Assembly: GCA_003151515.1 (NCBI GenBank)
Contig: PLXS01000030.1
Coordinates: 139,757 to 203,756, forward strand
DNA length: 64,000 nucleotides
Source: Opitutaceae bacterium
GTDB taxonomy: Bacteria; Verrucomicrobiota; Verrucomicrobiia; Opitutales; Opitutaceae
Reading direction: 5' to 3'
The notes under the pieces were generated by a model, which ran no database searches, was not told the origin of the DNA, and saw only the letters and a list, made by a program, of their open reading frames with translations. Each line of letters begins with the position of its first letter. The stretch's first letter is position 1. Positions 8,407-16,618 of this stretch are shown piece after piece. The translations under genes and the position numbers were made by a program.

Positions 8407-9356
8407 GGCAGGTCGAACGCCTTTCGTATCCGGTCTATTATTACATCCGGCTCGAGCGCCGCGTCGGCGACGAGCGCGTCGGTCGGCGGCTCGAGGGCCT
8501 CGAACTGCGAGCGCAGGAGGGCCTCGCCCATGTAGTGGCCGCTGCGGCCCGCGAGCCTGCCGCGGATGAGATCGTAGTCGCCGCGCAGGTAGACAAAGCG
8601 GGAGTTTCCCGGGTCGGGCGCGATGACCCGCCGGTAGGCCGCGCTGAGCGCCGAGCACGCGGTCACAACCCTGGAGCCGCGCGCCAGGCGCGTCTCAATG
8701 GCGGCGCGAACGGCGTCGAGCCACGGGGCGCGGTCCGCGTCCGTGAGCGCGACTCCCGCCGACATCTTCGCGATGTTGGCCGGTGGGTGGAGGTCGTCGG
8801 CCTCCATGAACTCGCAGCCGGCCGCGGCCGCGAGGCCTCGGGCGACGGTCGTCTTGCCGCAGCCGCAGACGCCCATGACGACGATGGATCCGATCGGGTG
8901 GGCCTCCCAGGAGCGCGTCGCGCCCGCGGGCCGGCCCTCGTCGACGTCGATCAGCTCGCAGAACGTCTGCACCCGGCCCGGCTCCACGCCGAACTCGCGG
9001 CCGCGCTCGACGAGGACGTCGCTGCGGTCGTCCCGCCAGCCGAGCTTCGTCATGAAGCGGTTCCAGGCGACGCACTCCTCGTCCGAGCGGGCCGTGCCGC
9101 GCGCATGGGCCCAGGCGAGAATCTCCTCGTCGCAGCCGCCCTCGAGGACGCGGTCGCGCAGCGCGGCGTACGGCACGCCCAGGAAGCGGCAGCACCTGCC
9201 GTCGAACAGGGCGGGCCTTGCGTCGCCGAGGTTGGCTGCGTAATCGGCCGGAAGGCCGCCGCGGGCGTGGAGGCGGATCTTGTCCAGCATCCGCCCGAAG
9301 ACGACGATGCGTCCCACCCTGGCGTGGGGACTCCTGAGTCCTGCTACGCGTGGCAT
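8403..9356 (-). CDS. DUF5069 - gluconokinase fusion protein
   Basis: A 317-residue two-domain protein. Residues 1-145 match DUF5069: SPHARVGRIVVFGRMLDKIRL, FDGRCCRFLGVPY, DEEILAWAH, WNRFMTKLGWRDD and ELIDVDEGR all follow the family order. From about residue 150 it is a thermoresistant-type gluconokinase: Walker A GVCGCGKTTVARGLA, then FMEADDLHPPANIAKMSAG (gluconate-binding) and FVYLRGDYDLIRGRLAGR. Gluconokinase makes 6-phosphogluconate from gluconate and ATP. The start at 9356 retains the complete DUF5069 N-terminus. DUF5069 usually occurs alone and has no known function, so the fusion is noteworthy. ATGA overlap with the downstream acylase gene. Confidence 0.85.
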   Translation of the reverse strand: MPRVAGLRSPHARVGRIVVFGRMLDKIRLHARGGLPADYAANLGDARPALFDGRCCRFLGVPYAALRDRVLEGGCDEEILAWAHARGTARSDEECVAWNRFMTKLGWRDDRSDVLVERGREFGVEPGRVQTFCELIDVDEGRPAGATRSWEAHPIGSIVVMGVCGCGKTTVARGLAAAAGCEFMEADDLHPPANIAKMSAGVALTDADRAPWLDAVRAAIETRLARGSRVVTACSALSAAYRRVIAPDPGNSRFVYLRGDYDLIRGRLAGRSGHYMGEALLRSQFEALEPPTDALVADAALEPDVIIDRIRKAFDLP

Positions 9357-9381
9357 AGTCTGGCGCGCCGCGCCCGCGGGT

Positions 9382-9654
9382 CTAATCCCTCAGGAGGTAG
9401 ACCACCGTGATGAGCGCGGCGAAGATGACCGTGGGCGCGACGACCCAGAGGGGATTCACGGGGACATTGTAGTGGTCGAACAGCCATACGACGGCGGCGC
9501 ACTTGATGATGATGATCACCCAGCAGACCGCAATAACTCGCTCGACCCGCGGATTCCTGGGCGCCCGGCCCGAGACCCGGACGCCGCGGACGAATCCGCG
9601 CTCGTATTCGGCCGCGCCGCGCCGGTTGATGAGTCGAACGAGGCCGGCAAGCAT
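9382..9654 (-). CDS. Small membrane protein of unknown function
   Basis: A 90-residue protein with a basic N-terminal half (RLINRRGAAEYERGFVRGVR) and two predicted membrane segments: VIAVCWVIIIIKCAAVVWLF (about 40-59) and PLWVVAPTVIFAALITVVYLL (about 67-87). The tight fit between malQ and the gluconokinase gene on the same strand, and the good membrane pattern, support a real gene. I do not recognise the family. Confidence 0.65.
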   Translation of the reverse strand: MLAGLVRLINRRGAAEYERGFVRGVRVSGRAPRNPRVERVIAVCWVIIIIKCAAVVWLFDHYNVPVNPLWVVAPTVIFAALITVVYLLRD

Positions 9655-9679
9655 GGGCAGCAGCGCCTCCGCGGCCAGG

Positions 9680-11245
9680 CTATTTGGCCGCCGCCCCCCC
9701 GGGCGCCCTTCCGTAGAGCGCGGCCAGCCCGGCGAGGTACGCCGCCGCGCCGCCCTTCGTCAGGCCCTCCAGCTCGCCCGGGGCGAGCCTCCAGCGCCAG
9801 TTGCCCTCGGGCTTTCCCGGCGAGTTCAGCCGAGCCTCGGAGCCTAGGCTCAGGAGGTCCTGCATCGGGACGACGGCTATCCGGCTCACGGCGCCGTAGG
9901 CCGCGCGTATGAAGTCCCAGCCCGCCTCGCTGCCGCCCACGCGCAGGTAGCGCCGGACGTGGTCCCGCATCGCCTCGCCGGCCGAGGCGTACCATCCCAG
10001 CGTGGTGTCGTTGTCGTGCGTGCCCGGGTAGATCACGTTGTTTGGGCGCAGATTGTGCGGCAGGTAAGCGTTATCTGCGTCGCCGCCAAAGGCAAACTGG
10101 AGGACCGACATGCCCGGCAGGCCGGTCTGCCTGAGGAGCTCCTCGACCGAGGGCGTGAGCACGCCCAGGTCCTCCGCGATGATCCTCGCGTCGGGGAACG
10201 AGGCGCGGATCGCGCGGAAGAACTCCAGCCCCGGCGCCTTGCGCCATTCGCCGGCCCTTGCGTTGGAGGCCGGCAGCGGTATCCGCCAGTACGCGTCGAA
10301 CCCGCGGAAGTGGTCGATCCGGACGACGTCGTAGGTTGCGAACGCGGCGCGAAGGCGGTCCTTCCACCACGCGAAGCCGTCGGCCACGTGGGCCTCCCAC
10401 CGGTAGAGGGGGTTTCCCCAGAGCTGGCCGTCCGCCGAGAAGTAGTCCGGGGGCACGCCCGCCACGGCGACCGGCCGCCCGTCGTCGCCGAGCTCGAAAA
10501 GCTCCGGGCTCGACCAGACGTCGGCCGAGTCGGCCGCCACGAATATGGGCAGGTCGCCGACGATGGACAACCCGCGCCGGGCCGCCTCCGCGCGGATCCG
10601 GCGCCACTGCGAGAAGAACGCGTATTGATAGAATTGATGGGCTTCGACGTCGTCGCGCAGCTGGGCCCGCAGCGGCGCCCTGAGCGCCCGGGGCGAGCGG
10701 GCGCCGGCCGGCCACTCCCACCAGGCGCGCCCGCCGAAGTGGTCCTTCAGCGCCCGGAACCACGCGTATGGCTCGAGCCACGAGGACTCGGCGGCCTTGA
10801 AGTCTGCGAAGCTCTGGGGGCCCAGGCCGGGCGAGCCGCTTCTGCGGTGGCGCTCGAAGGCCCGGCGAAGGAGCGGCCACTTGAGCCTGTAGAGCGCGCC
10901 GAAGTCTACAGGGCCCGCGCCCAGCGCGGCAAGCGGGGCCAGGTCGGCGCCGTCCAAGAGCCCGCCCGAGGCGAGCCCGTGCAGGTCGACCAGATAGGGG
11001 TTCCCCGCGAAGGCCGAGAAGCACTGGTAGGGCGAGTCGCCGTAGCCCGTGGGACCGAGGGGGCAGACCTGCCACCATGACATCTCGGCCGCCTTGAGGA
11101 AATCGAGGAAGCGAATCGCCGCGCCGTCCAGGGTCCCAATGCCCTGGTCTCCCGGAAGGCTCGTGGGGTGCAGCAGGACGCCCGCTGACCGTGAGGAGAG
11201 CCAGTCAAAAAGGGGGGCGCTGGGCGCGGGCGGTCGTTGTTTCAT
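9680..11245 (-). CDS. malQ: 4-alpha-glucanotransferase
   Basis: A 521-residue GH77 amylomaltase that transfers glucan chains between malto-oligosaccharides in glycogen/maltodextrin metabolism. N-terminal SAGVLLHPTSLPGDQGIGTL and WWQVCPLGPTGYGDSPYQ are GH77 hallmarks. The catalytic set is visible: nucleophile Asp in VVRIDHFRGFDAYW, acid/base Glu in ARIIAEDLGVLT, and stabilising Asp in YPGTHDNDTTLGW. The start MKQRPPAPSAP was chosen over an in-frame GTG/ATG 42 bases upstream, since the family begins just before this point. It is followed on the same strand by a small membrane protein gene 25 bases downstream. Confidence 0.96.
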   Translation of the reverse strand: MKQRPPAPSAPLFDWLSSRSAGVLLHPTSLPGDQGIGTLDGAAIRFLDFLKAAEMSWWQVCPLGPTGYGDSPYQCFSAFAGNPYLVDLHGLASGGLLDGADLAPLAALGAGPVDFGALYRLKWPLLRRAFERHRRSGSPGLGPQSFADFKAAESSWLEPYAWFRALKDHFGGRAWWEWPAGARSPRALRAPLRAQLRDDVEAHQFYQYAFFSQWRRIRAEAARRGLSIVGDLPIFVAADSADVWSSPELFELGDDGRPVAVAGVPPDYFSADGQLWGNPLYRWEAHVADGFAWWKDRLRAAFATYDVVRIDHFRGFDAYWRIPLPASNARAGEWRKAPGLEFFRAIRASFPDARIIAEDLGVLTPSVEELLRQTGLPGMSVLQFAFGGDADNAYLPHNLRPNNVIYPGTHDNDTTLGWYASAGEAMRDHVRRYLRVGGSEAGWDFIRAAYGAVSRIAVVPMQDLLSLGSEARLNSPGKPEGNWRWRLAPGELEGLTKGGAAAYLAGLAALYGRAPGGAAAK

Positions 11246-11388
11246 CGGGCCCAATCTGGGCGGGGCGGGCGCCCGGGCGAAGCCCAAAAGAAGAGGCCCC
11301 GGCGGGGGTGTGGCTCAAGGCGCCGATCAGGGTGGAAAAGGGAACCCTTTGGGCCCATATTTCGTCTTAGCCAGGGTACGGGGCAAAA

Positions 11389-11417
11389 ACAAAGCAGCAA
11401 AACAGGACAAAGCAGCA
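11389..11417 (+). repeat. 11-bp direct repeat in the leader of the DUF3016 gene
   Basis: ACAAAGCAGCA occurs at 11389-11399 and again at 11407-11417, an 18-base period, ending 7 bases before the ATG of the DUF3016 gene. The stretch is A-rich in a GC-rich neighbourhood and contains no clear Shine-Dalgarno sequence, so the copies may take part in translation initiation or in binding a regulator. Both copies are exact. Confidence 0.6.
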
Positions 11418-11424
11418 CAAGCCC

Positions 11425-11946
11425 ATGAGAACCTTGAGAATCGCCATTGCCTGCCTGGGATCCGCGGCCGCCCTATCGCTTCAGGCGGCGCCGGCGCCCC
11501 AGGCCTCCCGGGTTGAGGTTGTTTTCGACCACCCCGATAAATTCACGGACATCAAGGACGCGTACGTGGCGTCCGACAAGGGGGAGCAGGCCATCCTTGA
11601 CCAGATCCGGGACTTCATCGTCGACCGGGCGAGCCCGATGGTGCCCGAGGGCTGGAAGTTCAGGATCACGTTCAGCGACATAGACCTCGCCGGCGAGTAC
11701 GAGCCCTGGAGGGGGCCGCAGTGGGACATGGTGCGCATCATCAAGCCCGTGTACCCCCCGGCCTTCCGCTTCACGTACGCGGTCACGGACCGGGCGGGCA
11801 AGGTCGTCAGGCAGGGCAGCGAATTCTTCCGGGACGCGAGCTTCCAGTTCAGGGCGGTGTTCGACCTGTCCGACGGCCTGCGCTACGAGAAGGCCGCGCT
11901 GGAGGAATGGCTGCGCAATCACCTGGCGGACCTGAAGGGGGCCTGA
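11425..11946 (+). CDS. DUF3016 domain-containing exported protein
   Basis: A 173-residue protein. MRTLRIAIACLGSAAALSLQAAPAP is a signal peptide. The body, from SRVEVVFDHPDKFTDIKDAY through AGEYEPWRGPQWDMVRIIK and YPPAFRFTYAVTDRAGKVV, has the conserved blocks of DUF3016, a periplasmic domain in Gram-negatives with the D-x-A-G-E-x-E-P element. The C-terminus LRYEKAALEEWLR is helical. Function unknown. It stands alone between malQ (divergent) and the RRM gene. Confidence 0.85.
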   Translation: MRTLRIAIACLGSAAALSLQAAPAPQASRVEVVFDHPDKFTDIKDAYVASDKGEQAILDQIRDFIVDRASPMVPEGWKFRITFSDIDLAGEYEPWRGPQWDMVRIIKPVYPPAFRFTYAVTDRAGKVVRQGSEFFRDASFQFRAVFDLSDGLRYEKAALEEWLRNHLADLKGA

Positions 11947-12063
11947 TTCCGGCCCGGTTTGGGCATCCCTTATTTTGACTTGCGCCCTCCCGGGCGGCTG
12001 GTGCATCTTTCCTGGCTTCGTTAGAGATAGCGTTTTGGTGACAGCTTCTGGTGAGTCGTTGGC

Positions 12064-12078
12064 TGAGCGGTTTGCTCA
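12064..12078 (+). promoter_or_regulatory. Small hairpin in the 5' leader of the RRM gene
   Basis: TGAGC-GGTTT-GCTCA is a perfect 5-bp inverted repeat 70 bases upstream of the RRM protein start, inside a 200-base intergenic leader. Long structured leaders are common for cold-inducible RNA-binding proteins, but a regulatory role here is only inferred. Confidence 0.3.
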
Positions 12079-12147
12079 AGTGATGATTTCGAAACCCGAC
12101 GGTGGGAACGGACTGGCAGCGGACGGTGGCTCTACGAGCATCACATC

Positions 12148-12534
12148 ATGAGCAATTCCAAACTATACGTTGGAAACCTCTCGTTCAAAACGACTGAAGA
12201 CGAGCTGCGCACGCACTTCGGCCAGTTCGGATCCGTCACCGACGTTTACGTCGCCATGGACAAGATGACGGGCCGCCCCCGCGGCTTCGCCTTCGTCACC
12301 ATGGGCACGGCCGAAGAGGCCAAGGCAGCGGCCGAGAAGGTCAACGGAACCGAACTCGGCGGCCGCCAGCTGACGGTCAATGAGGCGCGTCCGAAGGAAG
12401 AGCGTCCGGGCGGCGGCTTCGGCGGCGGCGGCGGCGGCGGTCGCGGCTTCGGCGGCGGCGGCGGTGGTCGCGGCTTCGGCGGCGGCGGCGGCGGTGGCGG
12501 CGGTCGCAGCGACCGCGGCGAGCGCCGGTACTAA
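12148..12534 (+). CDS. RRM RNA-binding protein with glycine-rich tail
   Basis: A 128-residue protein: one RNA recognition motif (residues 1-80) plus a Gly/Arg-rich tail. RNP2 is KLYVGNLSF and RNP1 is [10 protein letters not shown], both intact with their aromatic RNA-contacting residues. The tail (about 85-128) is runs of glycine broken by RGFGG and RSDRGERRY. This is the bacterial counterpart of glycine-rich RNA-binding proteins; homologues in cyanobacteria are often cold-induced RNA chaperones. It is monocistronic: a long leader precedes it and a strong terminator follows 27 bases after the stop. Confidence 0.95.
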   Translation: MSNSKLYVGNLSFKTTEDELRTHFGQFGSVTDVYVAMDKMTGRPRGFAFVTMGTAEEAKAAAEKVNGTELGGRQLTVNEARPKEERPGGGFGGGGGGGRGFGGGGGGRGFGGGGGGGGGRSDRGERRY

Positions 12535-12560
12535 GGCGCACCCGCAGGATCAATTTCAAG

Positions 12561-12597
12561 GGATGGAGGCTCCCGGCGGGCCTCCATCCCTTTTTTT
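12561..12597 (+). terminator. Rho-independent terminator after the RRM gene
   Basis: GGATGGAGGC pairs perfectly with GCCTCCATCC (10 bp) around a short loop and is followed directly by seven T residues. It lies between the RRM stop codon and the next start at 12600, separating the two transcripts. Confidence 0.93.
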
Positions 12598-12599
12598 CT

Positions 12600-13199
12600 A
12601 TGCCTGTTGCGGCAATTGAGAGGCACCTGGCGGCGCTTTGCCGGTGCGGGCGCTGCCCTCGGATGCACAAGCCGGTCGTCGTCGGCCGGCCGGTGGACAG
12701 CCGCATCATGCTCGTCGGACAGGCGCCCGGAGACAGGGAGCCGCGCCTGGGCAGGCCCTTCGCGTGGACGGCGGGCCGGACGCTCTTTGCTTGGTTTCGC
12801 GGGGCCCTGGGCTGGGACGAGGAGCAGGTGCGCGACAGGATCTACTTCGCGGCCGTGTGCCGCTGCTTCCCCGGGAAGCGGTCCGGGGGAGGGGACCGCG
12901 TCCCGTCCCCGGAGGAGATCGAGGCCTGCTCGCCGTGGCTGGAGCGCGAATTCGCGCTGCTGCGCACCGAGCTCGTGATCCCCGTGGGCAGGCTTGCGAT
13001 CACCCGATTCCTCGAGTCGGCGCCGCTGCAGGAGATTGTCGGGCGCAGCTTCCGGGTGAGTCTTGGCGGGCGCGAGGCCGACTGCATACCCCTGCCGCAC
13101 CCCTCGGGCGCGTCCCCGTGGCACCGCATGGAGCCCGGCCGGACCCTTCTTGTGCGCGGGCTCGACCTCATCGCCGCGCACCCGGCCGCCAGGTCTTGA
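12600..13199 (+). CDS. Uracil-DNA glycosylase family protein
   Basis: A 199-residue member of the uracil-DNA glycosylase superfamily, close to the iron-sulphur (family 4/5-like) enzymes. The [4Fe-4S] cysteines are present as C16-x2-C19, a cysteine in VCRCFPGKR and one in EEIEACSPWLE. Motif 1 is LVGQAPGDREPRLGRPF; the C-terminal motif is HPSGASPW, where classical family 4 enzymes have HPAA. Base excision of uracil or another damaged base is the likely role. The start lies directly after the upstream T-tract, with no obvious ribosome-binding site. The gap to the FKBP gene is 32 bases. Confidence 0.82.
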   Translation: MPVAAIERHLAALCRCGRCPRMHKPVVVGRPVDSRIMLVGQAPGDREPRLGRPFAWTAGRTLFAWFRGALGWDEEQVRDRIYFAAVCRCFPGKRSGGGDRVPSPEEIEACSPWLEREFALLRTELVIPVGRLAITRFLESAPLQEIVGRSFRVSLGGREADCIPLPHPSGASPWHRMEPGRTLLVRGLDLIAAHPAARS

Positions 13200-13231
13200 C
13201 GCCGGCCGCGGCCCTTGCAGCTTTCCTAGGC

Positions 13232-13702
13232 ATGGCACCCCTCCCGATAGTCGCCGCGCTCTGCCTGCTCGCGGCAGCCCCCATTGTCGCGCACGCCCAG
13301 CGCGAAAAGCTCCCCCCGGACGACTACGACATCGTGATGAAGAAGTGGCCGGACGCGAAGATTTCCAACACGGGCATACGCTATGTCGTCAAGAAGCAGG
13401 GCAGCGGCGCGCTCCTCATGCCGGGCGACATCGTGATGGTGAACTACACGGGCATGCTCCTCAACGGCAAGGTATTCGACGAGATCCACGACCCGAAGAA
13501 GCCATTCACGTTCCGGGTCGCCCGCGGCGAGGTGATCGTCGGCTGGGATCAGATCTTCCAGCTCATGAGGCCCGGCGACAAGTGGCTGATCATCGTCCCG
13601 CCTGAACTGGGATATGGCAGGCGGGGCTACGCGCCCACGATCCCCCCCGAAGCCACGCTCGTCTTCGACGTCGAAATCGTCGGGGTTAAAAGGGAGAACT
13701 GA
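13232..13702 (+). CDS. FKBP-type peptidyl-prolyl cis-trans isomerase (exported)
   Basis: A 156-residue protein. MAPLPIVAALCLLAAAPIVAHAQ is a signal peptide, so folding assistance takes place in the periplasm. The FKBP domain covers about residues 50-154: VNYTGMLLNGKVFDE, PFTFRVARGEVIVGWDQ, IIVPPELGYGRRG and PPEATLVFDVEIV, the standard active-site order. It is probably cotranscribed with the UDG-family gene. The next gene on the other strand ends at the adjacent base (13703). Confidence 0.92.
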   Translation: MAPLPIVAALCLLAAAPIVAHAQREKLPPDDYDIVMKKWPDAKISNTGIRYVVKKQGSGALLMPGDIVMVNYTGMLLNGKVFDEIHDPKKPFTFRVARGEVIVGWDQIFQLMRPGDKWLIIVPPELGYGRRGYAPTIPPEATLVFDVEIVGVKREN

Positions 13703-13975
13703 TCACTTGGACTGTCTGGCCGCATCTGTGTAGGAAAACTTGCTCTTGAACTCCGCCTCGGCTTTGGTCCGGGCCGCGGCGGCGGGGCTTCCCTGGGCCA
13801 CCAGGTCCGCCGTGCGCTTGTCGATCCACCGGCGCATGAAATCCTTCTCGACGTCCTTCGCTACGTACGGGCTGTCGGGGGGCGGCGTGGGGGCCTTCTT
13901 CTTCTTGGAGAAAAGGTGGCAGCCGGCGCTCCCCAAGAGAAGGGCGGCGAGACCAAGCGTGACTAGGCGTTTCAT
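13703..13975 (-). CDS. Small lipoprotein of unknown function
   Basis: A 90-residue protein with a lipoprotein signal: MKRLVTLGLAALLLGSAGC, lipobox LGSAGC with Cys19, then a lysine-rich linker (FSKKKKAPTPPP). The mature part, helical and charged (DVEKDFMRRWIDKRTADLVAQG), is about 55 residues. It is convergent with the FKBP gene, with no spacing between stop codons. Family not recognised. Confidence 0.78.
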   Translation of the reverse strand: MKRLVTLGLAALLLGSAGCHLFSKKKKAPTPPPDSPYVAKDVEKDFMRRWIDKRTADLVAQGSPAAAARTKAEAEFKSKFSYTDAARQSK

Positions 13976-14070
13976 TGTTCGGGGGGTGAGGGTGGGGGGT
14001 CCTTGATGGGACCGCCAGTGAATCTTTTTGGTTTCGTGTTTTGTCCAGCAAATCGTTTACCTGCGACCGA

Positions 14071-15420
14071 ATGAGCGAGGAGCCGCAACCGTTACGCCTG
14101 AAGCCGCGTCCGCCGTCAGCGGGCGGCGGTCCGCCCGCTTCTCCTCCTCCGGCGCCACAGGGGATGCCGCCGCCACCGCCGCCCGGCGGCGAACAGGGCG
14201 GCGATGCGGCGGGGCGCCTGCGCCTGAAACCGCGGCTGAGCCTCACGCCCGAGCCTGCGGAGCCGGCCGCCCCGGCCCCGCCGGAGCCCCCGGCATTCGC
14301 CCCACCGGAGCCCGAGGCCGAGGAGTTGCCCAAGTTCAAGCTGCACCCCAAGTTGGCCCCGCTGACGCCTCCACCGCAGCCGGAGCCGATGGAGGGGCTT
14401 GCCCCGCTCGAGCCCCCCCCGCCGCCCGCCGCGGCGCATTTTGCGCCGCCACCGCCGCCGCCCGCGTCGGGCCCGCCGTTTCCGGCGTCCATGCCGCCGC
14501 CGCCCGAGCTCCCCCCGCCGCCGCCCGTCGCCCCCCCTGGATACTCGGGAGCGAGCTTTTCACCGCCTCCTCCGCCCCCGCACGGGCGCCCGACGTCAAC
14601 GCTTCCGCCAGTGTCCGTGCTGGCGGCTCCGCCCCCCCTGGGGAGTTCCGTCGAGCCGCCGGCGCCGCCGGGAGCGATCCCAAAACTCTCGCTGTCGACT
14701 CCCCACGAGGCGAAGCCGCCTGCGCCCAAGGGCCTCCAGATCCGCGTCGCCGAGAGCGCGCCGAAGCCGGGAGGCAAGCCGCCCGCAAAGGCGCCCAAGC
14801 CCGGTGCGGTCTTAAGGAAGCGCCCTACGCTCAGCCCCGTTCAGAAGGCGGGGATCGCCGTCCTCGTGCTGGCGTTCGCGGTCGGAGGCCTCTTCACCTA
14901 CAGGATCTTCTTCCCGGCCCCCGCGCCCGTCGTTCCGATCAAGGCTCCGCCGATCGCCAAGCCCGTGCACGTGGAGCCCAAGCCCTCGGCAGCCGACATC
15001 GCCGCCAAGGTCGCAAGCGCGCCGGGCAAGCTGATAGACAGCGGTCAGAACGCCATCGATGCCAGGCGCCAGGCCGAGCAGGCGAAGGTCGACGCCCTCG
15101 CGAACGGGGAGGAGGCGCCGACGCCGACGCCCGTCGCGGTGATGGAGAAGGCCAAGCTTACCAAGGACGTCGAGGTGAACAACGCCCCCATAGTCGCGGC
15201 GGCCAGCGCGAGCACCGAGTTCCGGGCCTTCGTCGCCAACGCCAGCATCGGCGGCGTGTTCCAGGGCAAGCCGTCGAAGGCGCTCATCAACGGGAAGGTC
15301 ACGCGCGAGGGCCAGATGGTCGACTCCGAGCTCGGGATCGCCTTCGACCGCATCGACGCGGACAAGAAGGTGATCTACTTCAAGGACGCCACCGGGGCCG
15401 AGGTATCCAAGAATTACTGA
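14071..15420 (+). CDS. Proline-rich bitopic membrane protein with LRLKPR repeats
   Basis: A 449-residue protein of unknown function in three parts. The cytoplasmic N-terminal half (1-245) is very rich in Pro, Ala and Glu, and carries a recurring basic motif: QPLRLKPRPPS, GRLRLKPRLSL, PKFKLHPKLAP and, weaker, LQIRVAE. One membrane segment, GIAVLVLAFAVGGLFTYRIFF, lies at about 265-285. The C-terminal 150 residues are a folded periplasmic part ending in IYFKDATGAEVSKNY. The start MSEEPQPLRLKPR was taken instead of a TTG 30 bases earlier. The layout recalls TonB/TolA-like or FHA-partner scaffolds, but no named domain is seen. Confidence 0.72.
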   Translation: MSEEPQPLRLKPRPPSAGGGPPASPPPAPQGMPPPPPPGGEQGGDAAGRLRLKPRLSLTPEPAEPAAPAPPEPPAFAPPEPEAEELPKFKLHPKLAPLTPPPQPEPMEGLAPLEPPPPPAAAHFAPPPPPPASGPPFPASMPPPPELPPPPPVAPPGYSGASFSPPPPPPHGRPTSTLPPVSVLAAPPPLGSSVEPPAPPGAIPKLSLSTPHEAKPPAPKGLQIRVAESAPKPGGKPPAKAPKPGAVLRKRPTLSPVQKAGIAVLVLAFAVGGLFTYRIFFPAPAPVVPIKAPPIAKPVHVEPKPSAADIAAKVASAPGKLIDSGQNAIDARRQAEQAKVDALANGEEAPTPTPVAVMEKAKLTKDVEVNNAPIVAAASASTEFRAFVANASIGGVFQGKPSKALINGKVTREGQMVDSELGIAFDRIDADKKVIYFKDATGAEVSKNY

Positions 15421-15435
15421 CGCAAGGCGCGGGCC

Positions 15436-16542
15436 TCACCAGGTCTCCACCGGCCCGCGCGGGACGGGTATCGACTCGCGCTCGCATACGCCGGCCTCTG
15501 GGGCGAGGAACGAGGGAGAGAGCGGCGCCGGCCGGTACCTCGGCAGCAGCTCCCCGGAGGCGTCGCAGAACCCGGCGCGCCACGCTACGTACTCGGCGAC
15601 GGCGGCCTCGAAGTCGGCCCTCGACGTGATGGAGAGTATGCGCTGCTTGAAGGGCCTCGCCGGGCCGAACCGCCTCGCGTACCATGGCGCCACCTTGCGG
15701 AAGAGCCTCGCCCCCCGACCCTCGCCGTAGAACGAGCAGTAGAGCTCGAAGTGCAGCTTGAGGACGCGCATGCGCTCCGCGAACGCCGGCTCCTCGGGCA
15801 GCTCGCCCGTCCGCAGGTACCGGTCGGTCCTGCGGAAGATCCAGGGGTCGTAGAACGCGCCGCGCCCGATGCTCACGCCGGCGCACCCGGTCTCCTCGAG
15901 CATGTGCCGCGCGGCCTGCGGCGTCGTGACGTCGCCGTTGCCGATCACGGGGATCGAGCGCACGGCCCCGACGACGGAGCGGATGCCCGCCAGGCTCACG
16001 CCGCCGCCGAACCCCTGCGCGCGGGTGCGCCCGTGCACGAACACGGCCGCGACGCCCGCGTCCTCGAGGGCGCGCGCCAGGTCGGGAGCCGTGATGTTGT
16101 CGGAATCCCAGCCCAGGCGCATCTTGGCGGTCACCGGTATAGACACCGCCGACACCATGCCGCGCACCAGGGCCGCGGTGCCCGCGAGCTCCGCCATCAT
16201 GGCGGAGCCGCCGCCGATGCGCGTCACCTTCCTGACGGGGCAGCCCATGTTGATGTCGACCGCCTGGGCCCCCAGGTCCTCGCAGATCCTCGCGGCGTCC
16301 CTCATCTCGGCCGCCACGCTGCCGAAGAGCTGGATCGCCAGCGGGCGGTCCGCCTCGCACGACTCGACGAGCTTCATCGCGGTCGGGTTGTGCTCGATCA
16401 GGGAGCGCGCGTTCACGAGGTCGGTCGTCGCCCACGCGAGCCCCCCGAGCTCGCGCAGCGTCATGCGCATGGGCAGGTTCGTGTAGCCCGCCAGGGGCGA
16501 GAGGAAAAGGTTGGAATCCGTCTCGATCTTTCCGATGCGCAT
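15436..16542 (-). CDS. dus: tRNA-dihydrouridine synthase
   Basis: A 368-residue FMN enzyme reducing uridine to dihydrouridine in tRNA. The N-terminal FMN motif is LFLSPLAGYTNLPMR; the catalytic cysteine is in VDINMGCPVRKVTRIGGGS; AKMRLGWDSDN and VHGRTRAQGF are the phosphate-binding blocks, and VIGNGDVTT closes the barrel. The C-terminal helical domain (about 250-340) is the tRNA-binding part. The start MRIGKIETDSNLFL was chosen because upstream residues are not family-like and overlap the permease leader. Which Dus subfamily cannot be fixed by eye. Confidence 0.93.
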   Translation of the reverse strand: MRIGKIETDSNLFLSPLAGYTNLPMRMTLRELGGLAWATTDLVNARSLIEHNPTAMKLVESCEADRPLAIQLFGSVAAEMRDAARICEDLGAQAVDINMGCPVRKVTRIGGGSAMMAELAGTAALVRGMVSAVSIPVTAKMRLGWDSDNITAPDLARALEDAGVAAVFVHGRTRAQGFGGGVSLAGIRSVVGAVRSIPVIGNGDVTTPQAARHMLEETGCAGVSIGRGAFYDPWIFRRTDRYLRTGELPEEPAFAERMRVLKLHFELYCSFYGEGRGARLFRKVAPWYARRFGPARPFKQRILSITSRADFEAAVAEYVAWRAGFCDASGELLPRYRPAPLSPSFLAPEAGVCERESIPVPRGPVETW

Positions 16543-16618
16543 ACCAGAGTGCGCAGGATGTCGCAGCCACACGCGTCCGCAATCGGCAATTGGTCCGGGG
16601 CCTGCTGAAGGGGGAGCC

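Noticed and set aside
12638..13702. Long plus-strand frame reading through the UDG-family gene into the FKBP gene
   Set aside because: Only the last 156 codons match a family; the first part is an out-of-frame reading of the UDG-like gene. The true FKBP start with signal peptide is at 13232.
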